NCBI GenBank assembly: GCA_023136305.1
Contig: JAGLSF010000129.1
Coordinates: 1 to 6,121 of the forward strand
DNA from: Spirochaetota bacterium
GTDB taxonomy: Bacteria; Spirochaetota; B62-G9; DRHN01
Length of the DNA stretch: 6,121 nucleotides
Direction of reading: 5' to 3'
Shown here: positions 1-6,121 of the stretch, one piece after another
Layout of the letters: each line of letters begins with the position of its first letter
Numbering within the stretch: position 1 is the first letter of the stretch
Notes under the pieces: generated by a model
What the model was told of the DNA's origin: nothing
Database searches by the model: none
The model's input: the letters and a program-made list of their open reading frames with translations, nothing else
Translations under genes and position numbers: made by a program

Positions 1-939
1 GTAATCTCCAATACTGAGTGATGCCAGCGACACCTCGTCATAACCGCTGTTTCGCAGAGACTCCCGGATAATATGAAGGATAGTAGGAATACTCCTCTCA
101 CGAACCGGTCGGTATACGTATCCTGCCTGACAGAACCTGCACCCGTTTGTGCAGCCGCGGTTAACCTCCACGGTTACACGATCCTGAACGATTCTGATGA
201 GGGGCACAATGGGTTTGAGGGGCACAGTTAAGCCTTCGAGATCCGTTTCGATCTGCTTTTTCACGGTCCCCTTTACATCGGTACACAGATACCCCTCCCG
301 TCGCACCGTGTCGTACAGGGATGGAACGTACACACAATCGAAGGCCTTGCTTAGTTCACGCAACCGCTCACGCCTTGGCCTGTCTTTTAACTCATGGCAG
401 CTGAAGAGAAACTGCGGAAGTATACGCTCACCATCTCCCACGATGAATGCATCGATAAAATCTGCAACAGGCTCCGGATTGTACACGGAAGGGCCACCTG
501 CTATGACCAGCGGGGCATCATCATCTCTATCTTTTGACCTTAGAGGAATTCCACCAAGTTCGAGAATGTTCAACATGTTTGTGTACAAAAGCTCATAACC
601 GATTGAAAACCCGAGTACATCGAACTCAGACAGAGGGGTGTAGGTTTCAAGAGAGTAGAGGGGTATGCCCTGTTCACGGAGAACCTTCTCAAAGTCGGGC
701 CAGGGTGCAAATACACGCTCACAGGCCAGACGCTGCTCCCTGTTCACGCATTCATAGAGAATGCGGATACCAAGATTGGACATACCCACTTCGTAGGCGT
801 CCGGATAGGAGATGACCATTCGGAGATCAACGGCCCGATGATCTTTTCGTACCGCATTCAGCTCACTGCCTATATACCGGGCGGGTTTCAGCGCTTTCAG
901 AAGGAAGGGACGGACCCTTTCGAACAGTTCATTGCTCAA
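1..939 (-). CDS. B12-binding-like/radical SAM protein, TIGR03960 type (partial, 3' end outside window)
   Basis: Codons 1-313 are visible and the gene continues past the left edge. The N-terminal half carries motifs I associate with the TIGR03960 family: KPARYIG (18-24), YPDAYEVGMSNLG (45-57), VFAPWPD (76-82), IAGGP followed by NPEP (146-157) and GDGE (168-171). This region resembles a cobalamin-binding Rossmann domain but shows no DxHxxG motif, so B12 binding is doubtful. The radical SAM domain opens with RGCTNGCRFCQAG; Cys263, Cys267 and Cys270 form the CX3CX2C set that holds the 4Fe-4S cluster. A cytosolic SAM-radical enzyme is therefore expected; substrate and product are unknown. Start choice: TTG at 939, because an in-frame TGA lies seven codons upstream, a GAGGAG site sits 9 nt before it, and family-like residues begin soon after. 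The next ATG (codon 41) would cut into the conserved domain. The gene overlaps rodA by 4 nt. In related genomes a DUF2344 (TIGR03936) gene often follows; that cannot be seen here. Confidence 0.9.
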   Translation of the reverse strand, partial: MSNELFERVRPFLLKALKPARYIGSELNAVRKDHRAVDLRMVISYPDAYEVGMSNLGIRILYECVNREQRLACERVFAPWPDFEKVLREQGIPLYSLETYTPLSEFDVLGFSIGYELLYTNMLNILELGGIPLRSKDRDDDAPLVIAGGPSVYNPEPVADFIDAFIVGDGERILPQFLFSCHELKDRPRRERLRELSKAFDCVYVPSLYDTVRREGYLCTDVKGTVKKQIETDLEGLTVPLKPIVPLIRIVQDRVTVEVNRGCTNGCRFCQAGYVYRPVRERSIPTILHIIRESLRNSGYDEVSLASLSIGDY

Positions 940-2240
940 TGGGTGTATCTCCTCAACTCAATGTTGCTGAGAATTGACACTGCCACGATACAGGTGAGGA
1001 GAAATGAGCCCCCATAGCTCAGGAATGGAAGAGGGATTCCCGTGATGGGCATAATACCTATGGTCATACCCACGTTTATGATGATATGGAAGAGGAACAT
1101 TCCCATGATTCCTGCAGCCAGCAGGAAGCTGAAACGATCCCTCCCATTATAGATGGTCATGATCCCCCTGTAGATGAATATGCCGTACACGGCGAGAAGC
1201 GCCAGCGAACCGAAGAATCCCCATGCCTCCGCATAGATCGAGAAGATAAAATCGGTGCTCCGTTCGGGAAGAAAACCGAGCTGACTCTGTGTGCCTCCGA
1301 GGAGGCCTCTCCCGAACAGGCCACCTGCACCGACCGCAATCTTGGATTGTATGATGTTATACCCTGACCCAAAGGGATCGATGGTCGGCCGCAAAAAAAC
1401 GATCAGCCTCTCCTTCTGATAGGGTTTGAGGAACCTGCCGAGGGGTGCTGCGAGAATGAGCCCTGTAAAGAAAATGAGAAAAACAGTTGACGCTTTATAC
1501 AGCAGGGACTTCTTGGTGATCCTGTACAGGATGAACATGATACCCGAGAACAGACCGAACATAAGCGCAATAAGAAATACAGTTTTCGTATCGTCGAGCA
1601 CCTGGAGGAATATCAGTGTTCCGGAATGGGTCAGCTTGCTGAAGGTGGCCAGGAGCGGGAGCACGACAGCAATCCCGAATATGATGAGCAGTGATATGAG
1701 ATGGGTATACTTGATGCCTGCGAAAAAGAGCATGATCATACAGATGGGGAGATACACCAGGGCGGTGCCGAAATCAGGCTGGAGGAGGATGAGCCCCATG
1801 GGGATTACACAAATACCGAGTGCAATAATGACATTTTTCAGGCTTTTGATATCGTCCCCAACACGGTCGAGAAAACGTGCGAGTGCAATAATAACAGTAA
1901 TCTTCACAAACTCGGAAGGTTGAAAACCAAAGCCCCAAGCCACCGTTATCCAGCTCTTTGCACCGCGAACCCGTTTGCCGATCAGAAGCACCAGGATCAG
2001 CATCAGAAGTCCCGCCAGATAGATGAAAAAGGCGTATTCCCCCATCCTGTGATAATTGACCAGGAGCATGAGGACAAAAATTACTATTCCCGTAATGGCC
2101 CAGTATATCTGGCGTATGTGTTGATTACTGTCCCCACCGGCACTGTAGATTGTGAGTATGCCGACAACTATCAGAATAAGAAAGGAGATCAGGAGGGCGT
2201 AGTCGATCTTTACCCTTCCCAAAATCGTCTTCTTTGCCAT
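936..2240 (-). CDS. rodA: RodA, SEDS-family peptidoglycan glycosyltransferase (long form)
   Basis: An inner-membrane polymerase of the elongasome that joins lipid II into glycan strands and works as a pair with PBP2, encoded just upstream. The 434 residues contain SEDS hallmarks: RGAKSWI (92-98), QPSEFVK (107-113), LLQPDFGTAL (152-161), the extracellular-loop block IDPFGSGYNIIQS (287-299) with the conserved aspartate Asp288, then GAGGLFGRG (304-312), LPERSTDFIFS (324-334), and the C-terminal PITGIPLPFLSYGGS (398-412). Hydrophobic segments lie near 13-33, 43-63, 68-88, 107-123, 134-151, 157-175, 180-200, 219-239, 250-268, 331-357, 370-396 and 404-427. That is 12 rather than the usual 10, and the protein is about 65 residues longer than the common 370. 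The excess falls between about 202 and 268. The start is ATG at 2240; no other start codon lies in frame between it and the mrdA stop. A weak TAGGT lies 6 nt upstream and GGGAAGG lies 13 nt upstream. Confidence 0.96.
   Translation of the reverse strand: MAKKTILGRVKIDYALLISFLILIVVGILTIYSAGGDSNQHIRQIYWAITGIVIFVLMLLVNYHRMGEYAFFIYLAGLLMLILVLLIGKRVRGAKSWITVAWGFGFQPSEFVKITVIIALARFLDRVGDDIKSLKNVIIALGICVIPMGLILLQPDFGTALVYLPICMIMLFFAGIKYTHLISLLIIFGIAVVLPLLATFSKLTHSGTLIFLQVLDDTKTVFLIALMFGLFSGIMFILYRITKKSLLYKASTVFLIFFTGLILAAPLGRFLKPYQKERLIVFLRPTIDPFGSGYNIIQSKIAVGAGGLFGRGLLGGTQSQLGFLPERSTDFIFSIYAEAWGFFGSLALLAVYGIFIYRGIMTIYNGRDRFSFLLAAGIMGMFLFHIIINVGMTIGIMPITGIPLPFLSYGGSFLLTCIVAVSILSNIELRRYTH
949..954 (-). 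promoter_or_regulatory. Ribosome binding site for the TTG-started radical SAM gene
   Basis: GAGGAG on the minus strand lies inside the last codons of rodA, 9 nt before the TTG at 939. It is the strongest Shine-Dalgarno match at any gene junction in the window, and it supports the TTG start over the internal ATG at codon 41. Confidence 0.7.
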
Positions 2241-2279
2241 GAACCGACCTACACCTTCCCTGATGTCAGCAGATGCCCA

Positions 2280-4157
2280 TCATGTACCTGAATCGGCAAT
2301 CTTTCTCGTCGATGACCTCTTCTTCCATATGTTCCTGCGTGCAGTATCCAGATCAGCCCCCGAAAAATAGGCTTCAATGACCTCGGAGACCATAGGTGCT
2401 GCGACTGCACTGCCCGCACCGCCATACTCGATAATTGCGGTAACAGATATGATCTCGTCAGGATCTGCACTGTTGTAGGGTGCGAAGGCTGTGTACCATG
2501 AGTGCGTGTTCATGCCCTGCACCTCCGAGGAGCTTGTTTTTCCGGCCGATTCAGCTGATAGTATGGCACCACCCCATCTCGCCGTCCCTTCGGTTACGAC
2601 CCCCCGCATCGCCTGTATGATGAAGTCATACTTTGCCGGATCGATATTGCTCTTGATGAGCACTTCGGGAGTATGACGATACACAATCTCATTGTTTTTC
2701 GCGGAATGAATTTCCTTGACGATATAGGGCTTCATGAGCACGCCGTGATTTGCAATGATATTTGTGAGCGCATTGAGCTGAAGGGGTGTGACCAGGAGGA
2801 ATCCCTGCCCAATGGACAGATTGAGTGTGTCACCATCGTACCACACATCCTTTTTCACATCACGCTTCCACTGTATATCGGGAATGATGCCATCCAGCTC
2901 ACCAATCAAATCGATCTCCAGTTTCTGTCCAAGCCCAAGGTGGCGGGCATACTCGGCGATGGTATCTGGCCCGAGTGCGAGTGAAGCCTGATAGAAGTAT
3001 GAATCGCATGACTGGGTAATCGCCTTGTAGAGATCCACATCGGATCCATGATTCGTCCAGCAGTAAAAAAAGCGGTTCCCGAGCTGATAACCACCTCCGC
3101 ATTTATACTCCTTGTCAACAGGTATTATCTCCGTGTCCAGTATGGCGAGTGAAACGACGAGTTTGAAAATCGAGCCGGCTGGATACTGCGCCTGTATGGC
3201 CCGGTTCAGAAAGGGCTTGCGTTGATCGAGGGTAAGGTTTTTGAATGCCTCTTTGTCCCTTCCGGACACGAAGAAATTTGGATCGAATCGAGGATAGGAA
3301 ACCATGGCCAGGATTTCACCTGTATATGGTTTTGAAACGATGAGAGCCCCCATGTTCTCACCCATGACCTGTTCGACGAGCAGCTGAAGTTCTCTGTCTA
3401 TACTCAGGATCACATTGCTCCCTGGAAGCGGTTCAGCTCCACGGTCAATAATCTCTGCCGTCACCTGATTGGTGGCATCCACGATCCTTCGTATATGGCC
3501 GTCGCGGCCCTTCAGTTCAAGGTCATATACCTTCTCAACACCACTCTTACCAATCACACTCTCGATGTTGTACCCCTTGTCGCTGAGTTCAGTATACTCA
3601 TTCTGGCTGATCATGCCGACATATCCGATTACATGGGCGAGCATATCACCATGCGGATACACCCTCAGCGGTTTACTCTTCCAGTATACACCGGGAAAAT
3701 CACGGTTATGCTCAGCAAGAAAGACGATGTCCTTGAAGGGGACATCAGTTTTAATCACGTAAGAGCCGTACTGCGAGTAGTTTTTCTGTTTGAGTATGGA
3801 CTGAATCTCATCTTTCGGCATCTGCAGCAGTATACCCAGCCGTTCGAGAAGCCTATCCCTCTCGTCAGTGTCCTTGGGGAGGTTTTGTGGTACAACTGTC
3901 ACCGCGAAAGAGCGCCGGTTGTAGGCGAGCACATTTTTATTTGTCCGGTCGAACACAATGCCCCGGATTGCCGGGAGGATGGAGTACTGCTCGCGGTTTG
4001 TTTTCGCCTTCATCGCATATTGAGGACCTTTTACGATCTGAAGGGAAAAAAGAACCACAATGATGATGAGGAAAAAAAGGATGGGCACACCGGAGAATAT
4101 GAAGAGTCTCCGTTTGAAATCATCGATCTGATTAGTACTGACCGTGTTACGTGCCAT
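2280..4157 (-). CDS. mrdA: Penicillin-binding protein 2 (elongasome D,D-transpeptidase)
   Basis: A class B PBP that crosslinks the glycan strands made by RodA, anchored in the inner membrane with its catalytic domain in the periplasm. At 625 residues the length is normal for PBP2. In order: a short basic cytosolic tail, one membrane helix (about 19-41), a pedestal region starting at RGIVFDR (65-71), then the transpeptidase domain. The nucleophile motif is SIFK, with Ser329 and Lys332. The second motif is SCD (383-385), typical of PBP2. SIGQG (448-452) is conserved. The third motif, normally KTG or KSG, reads KTS (Lys540-Thr541-Ser542) in the stretch AGKTSSSEVQG. Cys353 and Cys366 flank a loop before the SCD motif and could form a disulfide. 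A basic C-terminal tail follows at about 607-620. The start is ATG at 4157, immediately after the mreD TAG and in the same frame. No good Shine-Dalgarno sequence is visible (the nearest GAGGG is about 25 nt away), so translation is probably coupled to mreD. Confidence 0.96.
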   Translation of the reverse strand: MARNTVSTNQIDDFKRRLFIFSGVPILFFLIIIVVLFSLQIVKGPQYAMKAKTNREQYSILPAIRGIVFDRTNKNVLAYNRRSFAVTVVPQNLPKDTDERDRLLERLGILLQMPKDEIQSILKQKNYSQYGSYVIKTDVPFKDIVFLAEHNRDFPGVYWKSKPLRVYPHGDMLAHVIGYVGMISQNEYTELSDKGYNIESVIGKSGVEKVYDLELKGRDGHIRRIVDATNQVTAEIIDRGAEPLPGSNVILSIDRELQLLVEQVMGENMGALIVSKPYTGEILAMVSYPRFDPNFFVSGRDKEAFKNLTLDQRKPFLNRAIQAQYPAGSIFKLVVSLAILDTEIIPVDKEYKCGGGYQLGNRFFYCWTNHGSDVDLYKAITQSCDSYFYQASLALGPDTIAEYARHLGLGQKLEIDLIGELDGIIPDIQWKRDVKKDVWYDGDTLNLSIGQGFLLVTPLQLNALTNIIANHGVLMKPYIVKEIHSAKNNEIVYRHTPEVLIKSNIDPAKYDFIIQAMRGVVTEGTARWGGAILSAESAGKTSSSEVQGMNTHSWYTAFAPYNSADPDEIISVTAIIEYGGAGSAVAAPMVSEVIEAYFSGADLDTARRNIWKKRSSTRKIADSGT

Positions 4158-4649
4158 CTATACGGTAACCATTTTCTTTACCCTCATAATAATAAAAAAC
4201 AGCGGCGGAGTTAAGAGGCAATTTATGACCGCTTCGAGGAAAATGCGTCCCTGCGAAAAGTATGCAAAATAGCCTGGCTCCAGAAACATTGCGGCCAGCA
4301 TACTAAGCAGAACACCCTTCACAATGGTCACGAAGAAGAGGAGTATAATGGATATGAGTATGTTTCTACCGTACACTATATCACCGACAATACCGACACC
4401 GTATCCGATTATTGTATAGGCAAAGGCCGACATACCCAGCAGGCCCCCTGAGAGTATATCGACGATAAGACCCACGCCGAATCCCATGATCTGGCCTGGC
4501 ATCGGACCAAGCAGGAATGCGGCGATTGACAGGATGATGAGTATGAAGTCAGGGCTCACGTCCCTGAGATTGATTTTTTCAAAGAAAAGGGTGGACTGAA
4601 AGAATACGAAGAAGGCAAGCAGAAGAATGAACACCACATATTTTCGCAT
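4158..4649 (-). CDS. mreD: Rod shape-determining membrane protein MreD
   Basis: A small integral membrane scaffold protein of the elongasome that works with MreC, MreB and the RodA-PBP2 pair. Its 163 residues match the usual length (about 160-175). It is very hydrophobic, with segments near 4-21, 34-49, 52-80, 97-122 and 138-156. The family-type core runs from about 33 to 83: PDFILIILS, a Pro/Gly turn (PMPGQ, 49-53), then GLIVDILSGGLLGMSAF (60-76). The C-terminal tail MRVKKM (155-160) is basic, so it probably lies in the cytoplasm. MreD diverges fast in sequence, so the call rests on size, hydropathy, this motif and its place between mreC and mrdA. The start is ATG at 4649, 4 nt after the mreC stop. 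The gene ends in TAG, directly followed in frame by the mrdA ATG. Confidence 0.93.
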   Translation of the reverse strand: MRKYVVFILLLAFFVFFQSTLFFEKINLRDVSPDFILIILSIAAFLLGPMPGQIMGFGVGLIVDILSGGLLGMSAFAYTIIGYGVGIVGDIVYGRNILISIILLFFVTIVKGVLLSMLAAMFLEPGYFAYFSQGRIFLEAVINCLLTPPLFFIIMRVKKMVTV

Positions 4650-4653
4650 GATG

Positions 4654-5520
4654 TTACTCTTCCTCCAGCAATCTTCCGGTATTTTCAGTTGTAGATTTAG
4701 TGATTATGTACACCTCCTCGAGCCGCCCATAATCAACAACAGGCTTCACGATCGCCTCCTGAAAAACGCCGTATCGCTTCTTTGAAACAGAGACAATCTC
4801 ACCAATGATGATACCTTTGGGAAAAACCCCTCCCATACCCGATGTAATAACGAGGTCTCCATAGCTGATTTCGGCACGCCGGTCCACATATTGCATGAGG
4901 CAGTTGTCGGAAATCGGGCTCTGGCCCTGCAGGATGCCCGAGTATCGGGACTCCATGAGCATTACACCGATATAGCTCGACTGATCGATGAGCGGCTGTA
5001 TCCTTGCCGAGAACTGCTGTACATCGATCACCTTCCCTACAACACATCTGGTTTCATTCTGATAGGCAACAACAGGCATCCACTTCTCGATCCCGCTGTT
5101 TTTACCCCTGTTTACAATGAGCGTTTTGTAATAATTGTGCGGTGATTTGGCAACAATCTCGGCAATGACTGTTTCATACTCCATATCGGACTGTATGCCG
5201 ATCAGGTTCCTGAGGCGCTTGTTCTCCCTTTTGATCTCCTCATATTCGTACTGGCTCTTCTCGTACTGCTCGAGCATCTTCTTGACCTGGACAAGTTCCT
5301 GCTTGAGCTGTTTGTTCTTCTCGATACTCGAGAAGAACTCCTTGACGAGCGTAATTGACCGTACACCAACGAACTGAAAGGGATACACGACACCGTATGC
5401 AACAGACTTGAATCGAATGGTGATCCTGGACTGTGACACACCCATTAAGATGAAGGAAATGAAGAGGAGAAAGATCAATACGAGTATGCTTTTATTGCGT
5501 GCGGTTCGTGCCTGGCTCAT
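4654..5520 (-). CDS. mreC: Rod shape-determining protein MreC
   Basis: A bitopic inner-membrane protein whose periplasmic part assembles and scaffolds the elongasome and is known to contact PBP2. The 288 residues are typical of the family. There is a short cytosolic tail, one membrane helix (about 11-29), then a coiled coil at about 65-108 rich in Lys, Glu and Leu and ending KRENKRLRNLIGI (97-109), which mediates dimer formation in known MreCs. The two-lobed beta domain follows. The family signature is clear: YYKTLIVNRGKNSGI (130-144) and GDLVITSGMGGVFPKGI (221-237), followed by IGEI (239-242). The protein ends in a polar tail. The start is ATG at 5520, 16 nt after the mreB stop. No other start codon is near, and the Shine-Dalgarno match (AGAGA, almost touching the ATG) is weak. 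A perfect inverted repeat lies within the gene around codons 61-69. Confidence 0.96.
   Translation of the reverse strand: MSQARTARNKSILVLIFLLFISFILMGVSQSRITIRFKSVAYGVVYPFQFVGVRSITLVKEFFSSIEKNKQLKQELVQVKKMLEQYEKSQYEYEEIKRENKRLRNLIGIQSDMEYETVIAEIVAKSPHNYYKTLIVNRGKNSGIEKWMPVVAYQNETRCVVGKVIDVQQFSARIQPLIDQSSYIGVMLMESRYSGILQGQSPISDNCLMQYVDRRAEISYGDLVITSGMGGVFPKGIIIGEIVSVSKKRYGVFQEAIVKPVVDYGRLEEVYIITKSTTENTGRLLEEE
4657..4666 (-). promoter_or_regulatory. Ribosome binding site for mreD, encoded in the mreC tail
   Basis: GGAGGAAGAG on the minus strand lies about 8-17 nt upstream of the mreD ATG. It also encodes the Glu-Glu-Glu end of MreC (codons GAG GAA GAG). The site does double duty and ties mreD initiation to a region cleared by ribosomes finishing mreC. 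Confidence 0.6.
5314..5338. repeat. Perfect 11-bp inverted repeat with 3-nt loop inside mreC
   Basis: On the plus strand the arms are GTTCTTCTCGA (5314-5324) and TCGAGAAGAAC (5328-5338), separated by TAC. Pairing is perfect over 11 bp and stops at flanking T/T. In mRNA sense it spans MreC codons for FFSSIEKN at the start of the coiled coil. No U-run follows in the transcript direction, so it is not an intrinsic terminator. It could form a stable hairpin in the mRNA. Any function is unknown. Confidence 0.8.
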
Positions 5521-5536
5521 TCTCTGCTGTATAGGG

Positions 5537-6121
5537 TCATCTGTAATGTTTCAGGTATTTCAGTTCATCGAGAAACTTTCCGGTACCCAGCACGACACAG
5601 GTCAGTGGATTCTCTGCGAGAATGACCGGTACACCGGTCTCCTTACTGATGAGCTTCGGGAACCCTTTCAGCAGAGAACCACCACCCGTCATAACGATTC
5701 CCCTCTCAACGATATCCGCGGCGAGCTCAGGGGGCGTTTGATCAAGGGTCTTCTTTATTTCCTCGAGAACCATGGTGGTGGGCTCCTGCAGCGCCTCCCT
5801 AATCTCAACTGAATCAATGGTTAGTATTCTGGGTAATCCTGAGATTGAATCTCGTCCCCGTATTTCAAATGACTGAACATCCTTTTCAGGATATACATTG
5901 CCGATGGTTATCTTCACCTCTTCGGCCGTACTCTCACCGACAACGAGGTTGTGTATCTTTTTCATATGATTGATGATCGCAGCGTCAAACTCATCACCTC
6001 CAATACGTATAGCATTGGTGACGACCATACCGCCGAGTGATATAACGGAAAATTCAGAAGTTCCTCCGCCAACATCGATTATCATGTGCCCTGCCGGCTC
6101 CTGAATCGGAATACTTGCACC
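5537..6121 (-). CDS. mreB: Rod shape-determining protein MreB, actin-like (partial, 5' end outside window)
   Basis: The bacterial actin that forms ATP-dependent filaments on the inner face of the membrane and directs the elongasome. Only the C-terminal 194 residues are present; the reading frame is open to the right edge, entering at GASIPIQEPAGH, which in MreB directly precedes the phosphate-2 loop. That loop reads DVGGGTSE (visible residues 16-23). Next come IRIGGDEFDAAI (38-49), the GES/TAEE region (62-68), IRGRD (87-91) in the family's RG(R/K) position, and EALQEP (109-114). The adenosine-binding loop is MTGGGSLL (144-151), followed by the MreB-typical ETGVPVILAENPLTCVVLGTGK ending at residue 182. 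About 150 N-terminal residues are missing compared with the usual 340-350. The gene ends in TGA, 16 nt before mreC, as expected for the first gene of an mre cluster. The promoter of the cluster is probably upstream of mreB, beyond the window. Confidence 0.97.
   Translation of the reverse strand, partial: GASIPIQEPAGHMIIDVGGGTSEFSVISLGGMVVTNAIRIGGDEFDAAIINHMKKIHNLVVGESTAEEVKITIGNVYPEKDVQSFEIRGRDSISGLPRILTIDSVEIREALQEPTTMVLEEIKKTLDQTPPELAADIVERGIVMTGGGSLLKGFPKLISKETGVPVILAENPLTCVVLGTGKFLDELKYLKHYR

Noticed and set aside
197..815. Two plus-strand open frames near the left edge (197-598 and 534-815)
   Set aside because: Both are antisense to the radical SAM gene, whose reading frame shows strong family motifs along the whole stretch.
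2241..2279. Possible internal promoter or terminator in the 39-nt mrdA-rodA gap
   Set aside because: No -35/-10 pair with proper spacing and no GC-rich hairpin plus U-run are visible; the gap holds only weak ribosome-site candidates for rodA.
1701..2291. Plus-strand open frame (196 codons) opposite rodA
   Set aside because: It is antisense to the conserved SEDS helices. The product is rich in His, Asp, Gln and Asn, as expected from reversing membrane-helix codons, and no motif is recognisable.
3495..4214. Long plus-strand open frame (239 codons) opposite mrdA and mreD
   Set aside because: It lies fully antisense to two well-supported genes. The translation is low-complexity in character (His, Asn, Asp and Lys runs at its end from the reverse of hydrophobic codons) and shows no family motif. 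Treated as a shadow frame.
4925..4937. Small inverted repeat CCCGA/TCGGG in mreC
   Set aside because: Only 5 bp of pairing, which is expected often by chance at this length.
2150..5490. Over-represented hexamer GAGTAT (ATACTC in gene sense), roughly ten copies, considered as an uptake or binding signal
   Set aside because: Most of the copies checked read as the codon pair ATA CTC (Ile-Leu) in membrane helices, so codon preference plus hydrophobic protein content explains it.
5624..5639. Near-palindrome GACCGGT-AC-ACCGGTC in mreB
   Set aside because: The 2-nt spacer is too short for a good hairpin, and the bases encode the conserved MreB stretch T-G-V-P-V. Probably incidental.
5408..5812. 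Plus-strand open frame spanning the mreB-mreC junction
   Set aside because: It is opposite two conserved genes, with no recognisable product and no ribosome site of note.

Overview
The window carries one tightly packed gene cluster, and every gene reads on the minus strand. In transcription order it holds mreB (3' part only), mreC, mreD, mrdA (PBP2), rodA and the first 313 codons of a B12-binding-like/radical SAM protein of the TIGR03960 type. This is the classic cell-elongation (rod-shape) locus of a peptidoglycan-making, probably diderm bacterium. Base composition is near 50% GC, and all three stop codons are used in the ordinary way. My best guess for the host is Spirochaetota. The reasons are the gene order with the radical SAM gene directly after rodA, and the long RodA (434 aa). 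That guess is low to moderate in confidence, because other diderm phyla have similar loci.

Layout from right to left: mreB (actin-like filament; its 5' end lies beyond position 6121) ends at 5537. A 16-nt gap leads to mreC (5520-4654), then a 4-nt gap to mreD (4649-4158). mrdA (4157-2280) starts on the base right after the mreD stop codon. A 39-nt gap, the longest in the window, leads to rodA (2240-936). The radical SAM gene starts at a TTG that overlaps the rodA stop by 4 nt and runs off the left edge. There is no gene-free stretch over 39 nt, and I see no convincing promoter or terminator, so the whole window looks like the interior of one polycistronic unit. No tRNA, rRNA, CRISPR array, insertion sequence or sign of recent transfer was seen.

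How the genes work together: MreB filaments under the inner membrane position the elongasome. MreC and MreD are its membrane and periplasmic scaffold. RodA polymerises lipid II into glycan strands, and PBP2 (MrdA) crosslinks them. The radical SAM protein has no assigned substrate. Its place here and its overlapping start suggest co-expression with rodA, but not necessarily a role in the cell wall.

Points worth a second look: PBP2 has KTS where its third catalytic motif should read KTG or KSG. mreD and mrdA lie in the same frame, separated by a single TAG. RodA has about 65 extra residues with two additional hydrophobic segments. mreC contains a perfect 11-bp inverted repeat with a 3-nt loop. 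I found no clearly novel multi-gene system; the locus is mostly conserved core machinery.
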